Assembly (NCBI GenBank): GCA_961205875.1
Contig: OY540813.1
Coordinates: 17,207,001 to 17,271,000 of the forward strand
DNA: 64,000 nt
Direction: 5' to 3'
Source of the DNA: Sialis fuliginosa
Lineage: Eukaryota > Arthropoda > Insecta > Megaloptera > Sialidae
Made by a program: the position numbers and the translations under genes. Shown piece after piece: positions 47,771 through 58,060 of this stretch. The notes under the pieces are model-generated. The model ran no database searches and was not told the DNA's origin. It saw only the letters and a list, made by a program, of their open reading frames with translations. Within the stretch, counting starts at the first letter, position 1, and each line of letters starts with the position of its first letter.

Positions 47771-48680
47771 CATTTTTTATTTTGATATTCGGATCGATTA
47801 CAATAACTTCCTGTTGGAAAGTTAATAATAAAGTATCACGATTTTTATATATTTTTATTAGGCCTCATTTTTGCAAATAACTGTCCGATAAATTTTTATA
47901 AAAATGTTCATATAATATCATAGGTACACTTTTTTATGTTAAACGGTAGTTACTCGCCACAATAATAATCAGCTATCGATCTACCTCTCTACTAATACTG
48001 TTATGAATAAAATATTTATTATTTGAACATCATAGACACAACTATAATATTTTTTGCAGTTTGTAACTTATAACATATGTCAAACTAAAAAACAAATTAA
48101 TGAGACAGAAGTACATGAGAAAGAAAGAGAACGAGATAAATTAGGATGTTTTATATGAGTAATATGAATGTTCTCTTTTAATAGCCGTGTCATTGTCTTC
48201 TTGATTTAACTTCGGAAAATTGTTTTGTATACATTTATCATATAAAACAAACTAGTGTACATATAAGTTTCTTCATAGGGTTTACAAATGACTCTCCTTG
48301 TGCTTGTACAGCAATATCATATATTCAAAAGCGTGTGAAAGTTATATTACATTGTTCACTAAATTTAATCAAAACATGTAGGTATATTCTAATTAAAAAA
48401 ATGTTAAATATTGTACCACTTCAGAAGTAGTGACGTTAAGTTGTCTTTAATTGCAAGCTGTTATTATTTTTTTACGTAGAATTACGTCATCCTCAGCGGT
48501 ACCTTGGGATTAGAGCTGGGCGCGTGACCCGACCACTCACGACCTTTTTATTATTCCTAAACGGTAAAAGATATTAAAAAAAATGTAATAACAAAAATGA
48601 CTTCACTCATTTAGATCTATCATTTGAAACCCCCAACAAATCAATTACTAATAATGTAAAGAAATATATGTCACCTTTTA
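47771..48680. other. Non-coding DNA
   Basis: A less A+T-rich patch lies at 48480-48545 (cctcagcggtaccttgggat, gctgggcgcgtgacccgacc); the rest is plain. Confidence 0.35.
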
Positions 48681-48960
48681 ATGTCCGGTATTATAAAGGA
48701 TCTAGCAAATTTGCTAGCTAGCAAGCACTTCAAATGAGATATCAAACTTGTATGACAATTCTTTTGGAGTTTGTTGAAGACTTTGACAAGTTTCGCGCAC
48801 GCGTTGTAGGTAAATACCAACGGTATTAAAACAGTGGTGATATTATGAAAATTATTTTGTACGGTGAAAGATGGCTAGTCCATAGATACTAGTACAGAAT
48901 TAATACTAGCAAAATTTGCTAGCTAGCAAATTTTGCTAGCTCCTTTATAATACCGGACAT
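48681..48960. mobile_element. 280-bp MITE with atgtccggtattataaagga termini
   Basis: The left arm atgtccggtattataaagga-tctagcaaa-tttgctagct is mirrored by agctagcaaattttgctagc-tcctttataataccggacat. Arms are about 44 bases and each is itself partly palindromic (gctagctagc). A truncated relative lies at 42178-42345. Confidence 0.85.
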
Positions 48961-49080
48961 AAAGCTTATATTCTCCGGAACTAACATATATAGCAATTCA
49001 TAAAACGTCAATATATAGCTTATATAGAGTTTTAACCCTCTATCCCCCAACCCTAAAACACAGTGATAGGATTGTGTACA

Positions 49081-49690
49081 TACAGGATGAGTCATATCAA
49101 GTGAAACAAATTTGAACAGTTGATCGAGAAAAATATTTCAAACAAAAAAAATCATAAGAACATGTATCCGGAAATTCTTCGTTTAAAATTAATATCTAGA
49201 AAATTATATTCTTGTTCTAGGACAAAAAATAGCTATCTGTTGATAAGCATGCATTTTGGAGGTATATTTTTATTTTTTAGAACAAGAATATATACATTTA
49301 TTTCGTGTAATTTGAAGCATCTATATTAAGTCAAATTCTGAATACTATCTTTATTATTGTATTTCTCGTAAACGGTTGATCCTATGACAAATTAATAAAG
49401 TATAAACACAAGAAAAATTGAAAAACAAAAATATACTAGATAAAAATCAAAGGGCCCACTGGCTCCATATACTCTTAATGTCAATTTATCATTGGTTGGT
49501 ACTGGAAATTGATAACACGATCACAATAGATATTAAAAATAAAAACTAATTTTAGACAAAATTTTTGGAAGTCTGTAGCTCTCTCATGAAGAATTTCCGG
49601 ATACATGTTCATATGATTTTTTTTTTACTTAAAATATTTTTCTCGATCAACTGTTCAAGTTTGTTTCACCTGATATGACTCATCCTGTAT
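49081..49690. mobile_element. 610-bp element with about 100-bp inverted arms
   Basis: tacaggatgagtcatatcaa...aaatatttcaaa...aacatgtatccggaaattct is mirrored at 49590-49690 (agaatttccggatacatgtt...actcatcctgta). The tacaggatg terminus resembles other ends in this window (38632, 59365). The 69-codon plus frame inside is a shadow. Confidence 0.85.
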
Positions 49691-50294
49691 ATTCGACCTA
49701 ATAAATCATTAATATTAGTCGCGGTACAGTTGCTACTGTGAAACTTTATGATAAATTTAAATAAGAATAACAAATATCGTTTACCGCGCTATTTAACTTT
49801 TCTCTCAGTTTATTGTTAAAATATGATCGCGATACTGAGCATATCAGATATAGTAATATTAACATTAGAGAAAATAAAAACAACTTTTACTGTAGTAGAT
49901 ATATCTTAATTTGATTAATCGATTTATTATATTTTATTTTATATGGAAAAATAGTATGTCGTTCCTAAGTATCGCCAATAAAAATGAAATGCGACAAAAT
50001 CCATGTCATGGTTATGAAGCGGCGCAAGGTCGAGCGCGTATTTTTCTTGTTTTCAGTAGTTACGGAAAACGCCAATAGTGAGAAATGTTCAAATAGCCTA
50101 TTTACAATAACGACAACAATATAAGCAAATAGATTTACTCGTTTCTCGTCCTTCTGTCTGTGTCTTATAGCGTATAAATACACATATGTATGTATAGACC
50201 AGTATATAGTACAACTTCGTTAATATCAGTCAATATTTTTTTATCTTTGGATATTTTTAACCATATTTTATCATGTTGTACATACTTATAAGAA
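49691..50294. other. Non-coding DNA
   Basis: A less A+T-rich patch lies at 50010-50080 (tgaagcggcgcaaggtcgag). The 72-codon minus frame here has no domain; no feature called. Confidence 0.35.
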
Positions 50295-50614
50295 TATACA
50301 GTGTATTCCAAGTTGATTAAGACATAGGAAATTTAACATGGCAACAATTAGAAATGTTGTAGTAACCTTTGGTCAAATTTAACGATGTGTGATTGGTGCA
50401 TTTTGAAATGCCGCCTTGAAACTAACTGATCAATTTTAAATTAATCAACAGTATTTTGTTTTCAACTTTAATAAAGATTAAAATACATTAATGAAATTAA
50501 AGTAAGCATCCTAGATAAAATTATAAGAATATTTTTGGCAGATATAAAATAACACTTCTAATTGCCCCCATGTTAAATTTCGTATGTTTTAATCAACTTG
50601 GAATACACTGTATA
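50295..50614. mobile_element. 320-bp MITE with about 47-bp terminal inverted repeats
   Basis: tatacagtgtattccaagtt-gattaagacataggaaattt-aacatgg at the left is mirrored by ccatgttaaatttcgtatgtt-ttaatcaacttggaatacac-tgtata at the right. An interior fragment also occurs at 41851-41968. Confidence 0.85.
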
Positions 50615-50820
50615 ATACCTATACCTACTTATATTTCAAGATAAGTACATTTATGTAGATATAGTAGGCCCGACGGGTCGAATTTGACCCACTTGTGTAA
50701 TTTAGTTAAGCACGCAACAGTATTTTGAAATTCATTAATTTTTCATACAAAATCATTGGAAATTTAAAAATAAGTTAAAATGATTGAAAATTATAATCAA
50801 ATCAATTTATCAGCAAAGTA

Positions 50821-51107
50821 GGGCTTCTAACCGGAATTGAACCGTAAATTGAAAATTAGAAAAATGTTATTTTTGTCGAAATGAAAACCTGATAAAAAAT
50901 TAATATTTTATTTTTAAAATTTATGGCTACGGCCGTGTTGTACTACAGCATAGCAATTAGTTTCAGAGCGTGGCGCCGGGCTATCATACAAGTACCATAA
51001 AATGTTCTAAATTAGGCTAGAAAATAATTTTTGAACCGAACTAATATATTTTTTTTCTTGAACCGGAACGAAAACCGAAACTGTTTAAAGCCTTAAATTG
51101 ATCTATT
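50821..51107. repeat. hAT-like 'ccgg' repeat, related to 1043-1428
   Basis: agggcttctaaccggaattg at the left and gaaccggaacgaaaaccgaa-actgtttaaagcctt at the right are decayed versions of the 1043-1428 termini. The right 175 bases (50933-51107) are duplicated exactly at 51719-51893. Confidence 0.6.
50933..51107. repeat. 175-bp direct repeat, copy 1
   Basis: It starts ccgtgttgtactacagcata and ends aaattgatctatt. I see no mismatch to 51719-51893. Confidence 0.85.
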
Positions 51108-51718
51108 CTCTCTAAACATGAATTAGTGAAAATTTCACTAATTGCGGACGTGAAGCTGTATTCACTTAACAATCAATGTTTTTAACTTCAAATAAGTGAT
51201 ATTTCGCAAGTTATTTAAGTGATTTAATTTTCACTAAATATTTAGTTAATTTACCGATTAAAATAGTGAAATTTTCATCAATTGATTCAGTGAAGCTATG
51301 ATTCACAATTGAAATAAAGCTGTTATTTACTTCGTAATTAGTGTTTCTAACAATTAATTAGTGAAATTTTACTTATTACTCAAGTGGCTCAAATCGTAAG
51401 TAAATTATTTTTTTTAACTATAATTACGTCATGATACTTTTAGTTATAGTCTACCGAATAATTGTTTAATAATAATTTAAATGTTTTAATATTTTTTCAC
51501 TGTATAAGGTTATTATGATTTAAATATAATCCTGTGAACTTGAAAAGGTTTATAATGAAATGTAATCTCTTCATTGGTCAGTTATACCGTAATACTATAG
51601 TAAATTTTTCCACCTTTGACTTGAAATTTTTATAAAGATAGTGCAGACAGGTAAGTAAATACAATTTGATACTCTAACAAAATAATTATCATACTATTAT
51701 TATTATTATAAAAATACT
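51108..51718. other. Segment between exact repeats, with phased agtgaaa/tttcac motifs
   Basis: 51110-51420 has recurring short palindromic motifs: aattagtgaaaatttcacta, ttcacttaac, aagtgatatttcgcaag, aagtgatttaattttcacta, aatagtgaaattttcatcaa, tcagtgaagctatgattcac, aattagtgaaattttact. They occur roughly every 30-60 bases. The remainder is A+T-rich. Confidence 0.5.
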
Positions 51719-51893
51719 CCGTGTTGTACTACAGCATAGCAATTAGTTTCAGAGCGTGGCGCCGGGCTATCATACAAGTACCATAAAATGTTCTAAATTA
51801 GGCTAGAAAATAATTTTTGAACCGAACTAATATATTTTTTTTCTTGAACCGGAACGAAAACCGAAACTGTTTAAAGCCTTAAATTGATCTATT
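51719..51893. repeat. 175-bp direct repeat, copy 2
   Basis: Same length and, by eye, same sequence as 50933-51107. The whole unit from copy 1 to copy 2 is 961 bp. Confidence 0.85.
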
Positions 51894-52253
51894 TGGAAGC
51901 ACCGAGTTTTAGCTTCAATACTTTTTATAGATTTTTTTAACCATTCTTCTACAGGGATATTTGATAATATTCGATGTATAAATTATAAAATTATTTTCTA
52001 TAGTGTTAATCCACATAAAACTGTACATTTCTTACCTTCTTTATAATATTGTAAAATATATGTATATGCAGACATTTCATTAGAAATTCGTATAGATTTT
52101 ATGCTTGAAAATGACATTTTAAATTTATGTATGGCTATTTTTACCATAATTACACAGCTAATAATGTCCTTTTTTCCTAGAAATATTTGTGTATAATATC
52201 TGATACCTATTTTTAACAATGTTAAAATATACTATATCACAGGTGGTCGGATT
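51894..52253. other. Non-coding A+T-rich DNA
   Basis: A 73-codon minus frame at 51998-52219 has no recognised domain; nothing else. Confidence 0.35.
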
Positions 52254-52335
52254 TTAACCCCGTAACGCTTTTTTTTTGAGAAAAATTTGATAATATTTTT
52301 TTCAAACCATAATGAACCTTAATGCTTTATTTAAT

Positions 52336-52380
<45 letters not shown>

Positions 52381-52575
52381 CATAAGTAAAAAATCAAAAA
52401 AATATTTTTTTTTAATTATAAGACTTAAACAATTAAAATTGAACTAATAAAAAATAACTATGAAATAAGAAATTGTTATTTTAAAATTATTTTTCATGCC
52501 CGAGTTCAGTACATGAACGTAATTTTCTTGCGCGTGAAAATTAATCATGCCCGGGTTTGGGCGTTAAGGGGTTAA
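52254..52575. mobile_element. 322-bp TTAA-flanked (piggyBac-like) MITE
   Basis: TTAACCCCGTAACGC at the left and GCGTTAAGGGGTTAA at the right are inverted with one mismatch and are bounded by TTAA. Internal palindromic atgcccgagttc/catgcccgggtttggg lies near the right side. An AT microsatellite sits inside. Confidence 0.65.
52339..52377. repeat. (AT)n microsatellite
   Basis: An uninterrupted AT tract of about 19 units. Confidence 0.95.
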
Positions 52576-53541
52576 ATAATGTGAAACAAAATTCAGAAGA
52601 TTGTATAGATCGCGCCACATTTTAAATTCATTTTCGCTTTACATTTTTTACTTGAATTGAACCGGAATCGAACCGTTATAAAACACGAACTGAACTAAAA
52701 ATAAAAACCAGAACCATACTTATTCCGAAACGATATAGAATTAAAACTTGACACAATAATAAGCTTAAACCGCATATATGTACATCGAACAGAATTAGTC
52801 TGATTTAAATTTTAAATAACTTGTGACTTTTTGTGATGAAACTCCATTAAGATCAACAAATATATTTGTATAGTAATATACTTCAGAATCAAGTATAAAA
52901 TACGTAAGCACTAGTAAGCAGATATACAAATATTTATGTGGTATATATCTGTATACTCAACATATAGTGAAATGCCGGCACAAAGTTAGAAATTTTCAAG
53001 GAACTTATTGGTTTATTATACATTTTATTATGTCGTAGACTTCCGTTACCGCACAATTTATTTCTGAAATTTTTTTTTACTTCTGAATTCTCAAATCCAT
53101 TATCAGTAACGGCATTGTTATTTTATATCTGTATATATTACATTATTTTTCTTTGGTTTTATTACTTTCGAAAAAATATGTAGCTCATGTAAAATATGTT
53201 AATTAAATGTAAAAATTTCGATTCTATGTAAATTAGATTTGTTTTTCTATATTACGTAATAAAATTTTCCCACAGCTTTCCTTATGAGTGTTGATAGTTT
53301 TAATTACAATGCCTACAATATATTTATTATAAAATATCAAATTGGAATTTTCCTTAATAAGAATCCGTCGTCAATCAGTTATTATACAGGCTAAATAATT
53401 AGGTTTTATAGTAATGAAAGTCCCATTAAAAACAAATTGTATTGTCTGTAAAACTGTGTAGACTTTAAAAAAACATTTTGTAGACAAATTCCACAGATTT
53501 ATTTATTAATATATTGACTTACTAACCATGCTAATTTTATA
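52576..53541. other. Non-coding; 'ccgg' repeat fragment at 52650-52745
   Basis: ttgaattgaaccggaatcga and aaaaccagaaccatac are a fragment of the 1043-type repeat. The rest is A+T-rich. Confidence 0.4.
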
Positions 53542-53722
53542 CAAATCTTGGTTTCTGGGTGCAAGCCGCGTCGATTTAGTCGTGTTATCGGTCAATGTTT
53601 CATCACACATTGCACTGGACATCTTCAGAGTTCTTCTAAAAGTGCACTAAGAAGTGTGACGAAACGTTGACCAATAACACGACCAAATCGCCGCGGCTAA
53701 AACCCAGAAGCCAAGATCCATA
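53542..53722. repeat. Hairpin family H, copy 3
   Basis: atcttggtttctgggtgcaa and cccagaagccaagatccat form the outer arms; cgtgttatcggtcaatgttt and gaaacgttgaccaataacac the inner arms. Here the central segment is inverted relative to copy 2: ggacatcttcagag lies in the left arm, so the CTGAAGA reads on the minus strand. Confidence 0.8.
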
Positions 53723-54369
53723 CTAATTTTAAATGAATAATATTCAATACCTAATCATTAGCAAGTTATCACTTTAATTAGCAAAGTATCAATTAAAAGA
53801 ACGTTTAATGGGTCTTCATTTTAAATGTATTTTCATAATTGCAATTAGCAATAAAAAGTTATATATTAGTGTTTTAAACGCAATTATAAATTTTAAAAGT
53901 AATTGTTTTTATTAATACTAAAAACAAAGCATCAAACGGTGAAACGTATTCGAAAGATTAAGCTAAAACAAAATCAGAACGAATTATTTAAAATTTAAAA
54001 ACCGCACCGCAAACCTAAACAATTTTTAATAACGGTTAATATCCTTTCAATCAATTTTAATGGAATATTATTGTATATTTTTGACGTAGTCAGTTCATTC
54101 ACTTTCCATATTCAAGTTTATTATATAATAATCTACATAGTTCAGAGATGGGGAACCTTTTTACGCATTGAGGTTAATGAATGGGTTGTAATTATAAATT
54201 ATAAATATAAGTCAAGCTATTTTCAGAACTTTGAGTCAACTTTTCTCATCTAGAAAGATCGTCAAAACTATAAGATATGCGGTAAGTCCAGGGGCCCTCC
54301 CTCGGTAAGGAAAAAAAACATTTATAATGCAGTCGTGGATCCGTTTTTAATCTTTGATTTGGGTATGTA
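53723..54369. other. Non-coding A+T-rich DNA
   Basis: Nothing recognised; a small GC patch (gtccaggggccctccctcgg) at 54286-54305. Confidence 0.35.
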
Positions 54370-54615
54370 TATTTAGTCTTGAATATGACTCCTCGATTCG
54401 ACCCGGTTCAAAAATAAACACTCGATTCTGGTTTAAGACCGTTTTCAAAAATATGAAGTTTTTTTTTCGAGACAAAAATTAATCACACATATAAAATTCC
54501 ACCCATCTGTGTTTGATTGTTTTTGAAATACAGGCAGACACGCAGATCATGGCGCAAATTTCAAAATTGGTATTTCTATCAATTCGAAAAAAATCGACTT
54601 AACAATACTTATACT
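54370..54615 (+). repeat. Family C retroposon-like repeat
   Basis: taagaccgttttcaaaaata, cgagacaaaaattaatcaca, ataaaattccacccatctg, caggcagacacgcagatcat and attcgaaaaaaatcgactta align with 21480-21720. Confidence 0.55.
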
Positions 54616-55174
54616 TAAACTATATGTGTAAGTATATATGTATAAGAAAGAAAAAACTAATATCGTAATGTAATAGTTAACCATAACGACCTATGTTTTA
54701 TAAATAAAAACCCTAACGGAACATGTTCGGTGCGACTCTAATAATAAATTAATAATTTTATGAATTATATATTTTCGATCTCAAGTTTTCGCGATTTTCA
54801 GTAAACAAGATCACTTCAGTGATAGTATATTATTGACCTACATTTATACCATTCAGAAGCCAAAACAACTTAATTAACTTCACGAACAGTCAAGAAAATC
54901 GATGTTTTATAAACATACATATACAATAATATATGTACATACATAAATTACTTACAGATAATTAAGCGGGAGATAAATTTAAAAATATCTAATTATTTAT
55001 GAAATATTGTAAGTTAACAAGAAAATACTTCAATAATCAAGTATTCTAGTAAAAATTATTAAGACCACAAAATATGGACTTACATACATTAACCACATTA
55101 GCAATTAATGTTCAATATGCGGCGGAATAAAATAATTTCTTTCAAGGTATTTTTAAATAAGTTCTTTATCTCTT
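54616..55174. other. Non-coding A+T-rich DNA
   Basis: Nothing recognised. Confidence 0.35.
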
Positions 55175-55205
55175 ATCTATTCTATATATATATATATATA
55201 TATAA
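55175..55205. repeat. (TA)n microsatellite
   Basis: A tatatata tract of about 12 units beginning at 55182, immediately before a retroposon-type sequence. Confidence 0.85.
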
Positions 55206-55740
55206 AAAAATGAATGTTCGTTTGTATGAGGCTTATATACTCAGGAATTACTGAACCGATTTCAATGCGATTTTTTCCCAATAGTTAGATAATTTTTCTG
55301 TGCAGTAACGTAGCTATTAATATTTTATGTAAACCTAAGATTTAATATCAAAAGACTCAAAAAATCTTTATCAAGTCGTGTTTCGTTTCCATGTCAGAGC
55401 ATACAACTATCATTTATATAAAACATTGTTTCCATGGAATAAAGAATTCTATAATTTACAAGAATTTACAGTTTCAATATTTTATTTTATTTATGTCACT
55501 ATGAACATGTCTCTTTCAAATATTTGGTCGAACAATTGGATGATTTTTGACACACTGAAATATATTGATTGAAAATTGAAATATAAAGAAACATTTCACT
55601 TCCAAGAAAGGTAAAACATCGAAATTGATTATGTTACTGGCCTATTAATTTTTTTCATACAAATTCTAACTATTGAACGGATTTTATTTCTGGTTTTCAC
55701 TAAAGAATAGGTTAGGTTAAGGTGTACAATTTGTATAAAT
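55206..55740. repeat. Composite of retroposon fragments
   Basis: It begins cgtttgtatgaggcttata, ctcaggaattactgaaccga, the style of a tail in reverse, directly against the TA tract. 55665-55715 (taactattgaacggatttta, tctggttttcactaaagaat) matches family F at 11.4 kb. The 64-codon plus frame in between has no domain. Confidence 0.4.
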
Positions 55741-55781
55741 TTTTATTCGGAAAAAAAAATTCGCAGTGAACCGTGTGTTGT

Positions 55782-55846
55782 GGGCATGTTAGATGGGTAT
55801 GTTGGGTGGGCATGTTGAGTGGGCATATTCAATAGGTATGTTGAAT
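55782..55846. repeat. 13-bp minisatellite, five units
   Basis: gggcatgttagat, gggtatgttgggt, gggcatgttgagt, gggcatattcaat, aggtatgttgaat: five 13-base units without spacing. Confidence 0.85.
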
Positions 55847-56079
55847 ATTTATGGTCACTATGAATTTGTGGATATTAACCCGGGTCCAATGCGCTAGTCA
55901 AAAATAATATTTTGAAGTTCCGAACCAAAATTAATTCAGTTAATCACACTTTGTCGTTCATCCTTTTCAGTAACAACAAAATTTTTTGTAAACTAAATAA
56001 TAAGCTAGAAAAAGTTATGACTCCTATTTTATAAAAAAATTGACAATTTTTTCAAAAGTCATAGAACTGAAATTATACA

Positions 56080-56260
56080 AATATATAAATCGTTTTTTTA
56101 TACCAAAGCATAGGTATTAGGTATGAAGCGTCAAAATGTAGATCTCAATCATTAGAATTTGATTCAATTTCTTATTTCTTGTTTCTAAAACATGGCGCTT
56201 GAAAGAGGCTCCAAGTACTTATTGTTAGTAAGTACCTTCGAAACCCTAATAGCATACACT
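56080..56260 (+). repeat. Family E fragment
   Basis: ttttttataccaaagcatag, gatctcaatcattagaattt, aacatggcgcttgaaagagg, cttcgaaaccctaatagcat align with the right half of 10507-10912. Confidence 0.55.
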
Positions 56261-56474
56261 AAATCTATAAAGTAAAAGATTTTCACATAATTTTTCATTC
56301 AATATTTGCATACACTTGACTTTCAATTCGGTTTTAAGTTAAGCTGAATAACAATGAGGTGAATAGACGAATTGTTTAAAATCTGAATATTCTACAGTGC
56401 GGATTTGAAAAGGTTACAAGGAAAAAAATCGATTTTAGTTCTTAAACTGAAACGTATAATTTATTAGTTTTTAG

Positions 56475-57160
56475 GATTTCGTAGAAAACTAGGAACCCTT
56501 ATAGTTTTGCTGTCCATCCGTCTGTCTGTCTATATAAATTTTATACCGATTAAGATGAAATTTAGTATACGGACATAGATTGATAACCCAAAAACAAAAA
56601 TGAGATTTTTGAAAACAAAATTTTTTTGGACCCTTTTAAAAAAAATTATATTCAAAAAAAAATTTTTCTCTTTGTCTTTAAATAGGTATCCTAAAATGTC
56701 TTAGGACCTTCTGATTTTAACCTTTCATTCACGATATATTTGCTTTTACATGTCGTTATCAGAGCGTCTGCCCCTCTAATTTCTAAACCATCAATTAAAA
56801 AATCGGAAAAAATTCCAGAATGTAGTTTTTACTTATTGTTAGTACTTAGAATATAAATTATAACGAATAATGTCAAAAAACTTTTGAACCCCCCTACAAT
56901 AGACTGAAAAGTATACTTACTATTTTTTCACTTACCCCATCGAGTAAGCATTTTAGAAACGTTTCCTAAAATGCAACAAAAAATGTTTAAGGACTTTTTG
57001 ATTCTAACCCTTCAGTCACGATATATTTACTTTTCAATGTCGTTATCAGAGCATCCCCCTCTAATTTCTAAACTATCAATACAAAGTCTGAAAAAATTCC
57101 AGAATGTTGCTTTTAATTAGTACTTTCAATGAAAGTTATAACGAATACTGTAGCAAAAAT
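56475..57160 (+). repeat. Repeat with 287-bp internal tandem duplication
   Basis: Starts tttcgtagaaaactaggaac, ccttatagttttgctgtcca with a gtctgtctgtc tail. The block from ctaaaatg...cacgatatattt-ctttt...tgtcgttatcagagc to aaaattccagaatgt...tataacgaata-tgt occurs at about 56690-56880 and about 56967-57154. The motif acgatatatt is at 56731 and 57018. Confidence 0.7.
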
Positions 57161-57712
57161 AGTTTATACAAAATTTTGAAATAAATCTTTTTTTATAAAT
57201 CGTATTGGGAAACGCACGGTTTTTTTGTATTGGAGCGTATTCATAGAACGTATATCATCTTGTTTTGTTTTGTTTCGAACAACGAAAATGTAGATGTATT
57301 TGAAGCACACGCCACAGTTCAATGTTTTTTAAAATTTTAAAAACGTATACTATATGTATTTAATATTGAAAGATACAAATATCAATTGAAATAAACATAA
57401 TAAGACTTTAAAAGGACAAATGATTAAAACTTTGAGGACGTTGCTAAATGCTTTAAACGTATTTAAGCATATTGAAGAAGCATCGATATTATATGCTGCA
57501 ACGCGAAAAAACGCCTATAATCAATTTGGCGTGCTCGAACCGATTAAAATGAAATGAGTACAAAATTAATGTTCGTTGAATTTTTATATATTTTTATAGA
57601 ATTCAAACCGATTCATGAACCGATTAAGCATTCGATTCGATTTTGATTAACGTTTGGGATCGGTTAAGGATATAAGGACGTACATACGTCGTAAATATAT
57701 AATATATATACT
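57161..57712. other. Non-coding A+T-rich DNA
   Basis: Slightly repeat-like around 57530-57660 (gaaccgattaaa, gaaccgattaagc, gattcgattttgatt); nothing else. Confidence 0.35.
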
Positions 57713-58060
57713 CAGTGGCGTCGCTAGGGGGGATGACATCCGGGACGGAAATCGATCACTCCCGCCCCCCCCCCGCTAAAAAAAATCAATAGGTTTTATT
57801 TTTTACACATTAGACGAATGTCATCTCTGTGATTTTTTAGATAGATAAAATATCATTATTTTAAATAAATAAATTGGATGGTTATTACACCTCATAGACT
57901 TTCAATGACCAAAAAAAATTTTTTTACACATTTTACTCCCTGGTAGCTTAAAATAACCAAAAAATAAGGAAAATAGGTTTTATTTTTTAAACGGGTGTCA
58001 CACCTTTGAGGGTAACACCCGGGGCGATCCGTCCCCCTCCCCCCCTTAACGACGCTACTG
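57713..58060. mobile_element. 348-bp hAT-type MITE with intact 8-bp target duplication
   Basis: Starts cagtggcgtcgctagggggg and ends with the inverted cccccttaacgacgctactg. The octamer tatatact lies immediately outside both ends (57705-57712 and 58061-58068), a perfect hAT-type target duplication. C- and G-runs next to the ends and a 76-codon minus frame across the right end are not coding. Confidence 0.9.

Noticed and set aside
50933-51893. Miniature LTR retrotransposon
   Set aside because: The direct repeats lack TG...CA ends, no primer-binding site or polypurine tract is visible, and the repeat overlaps an older hAT-like element.
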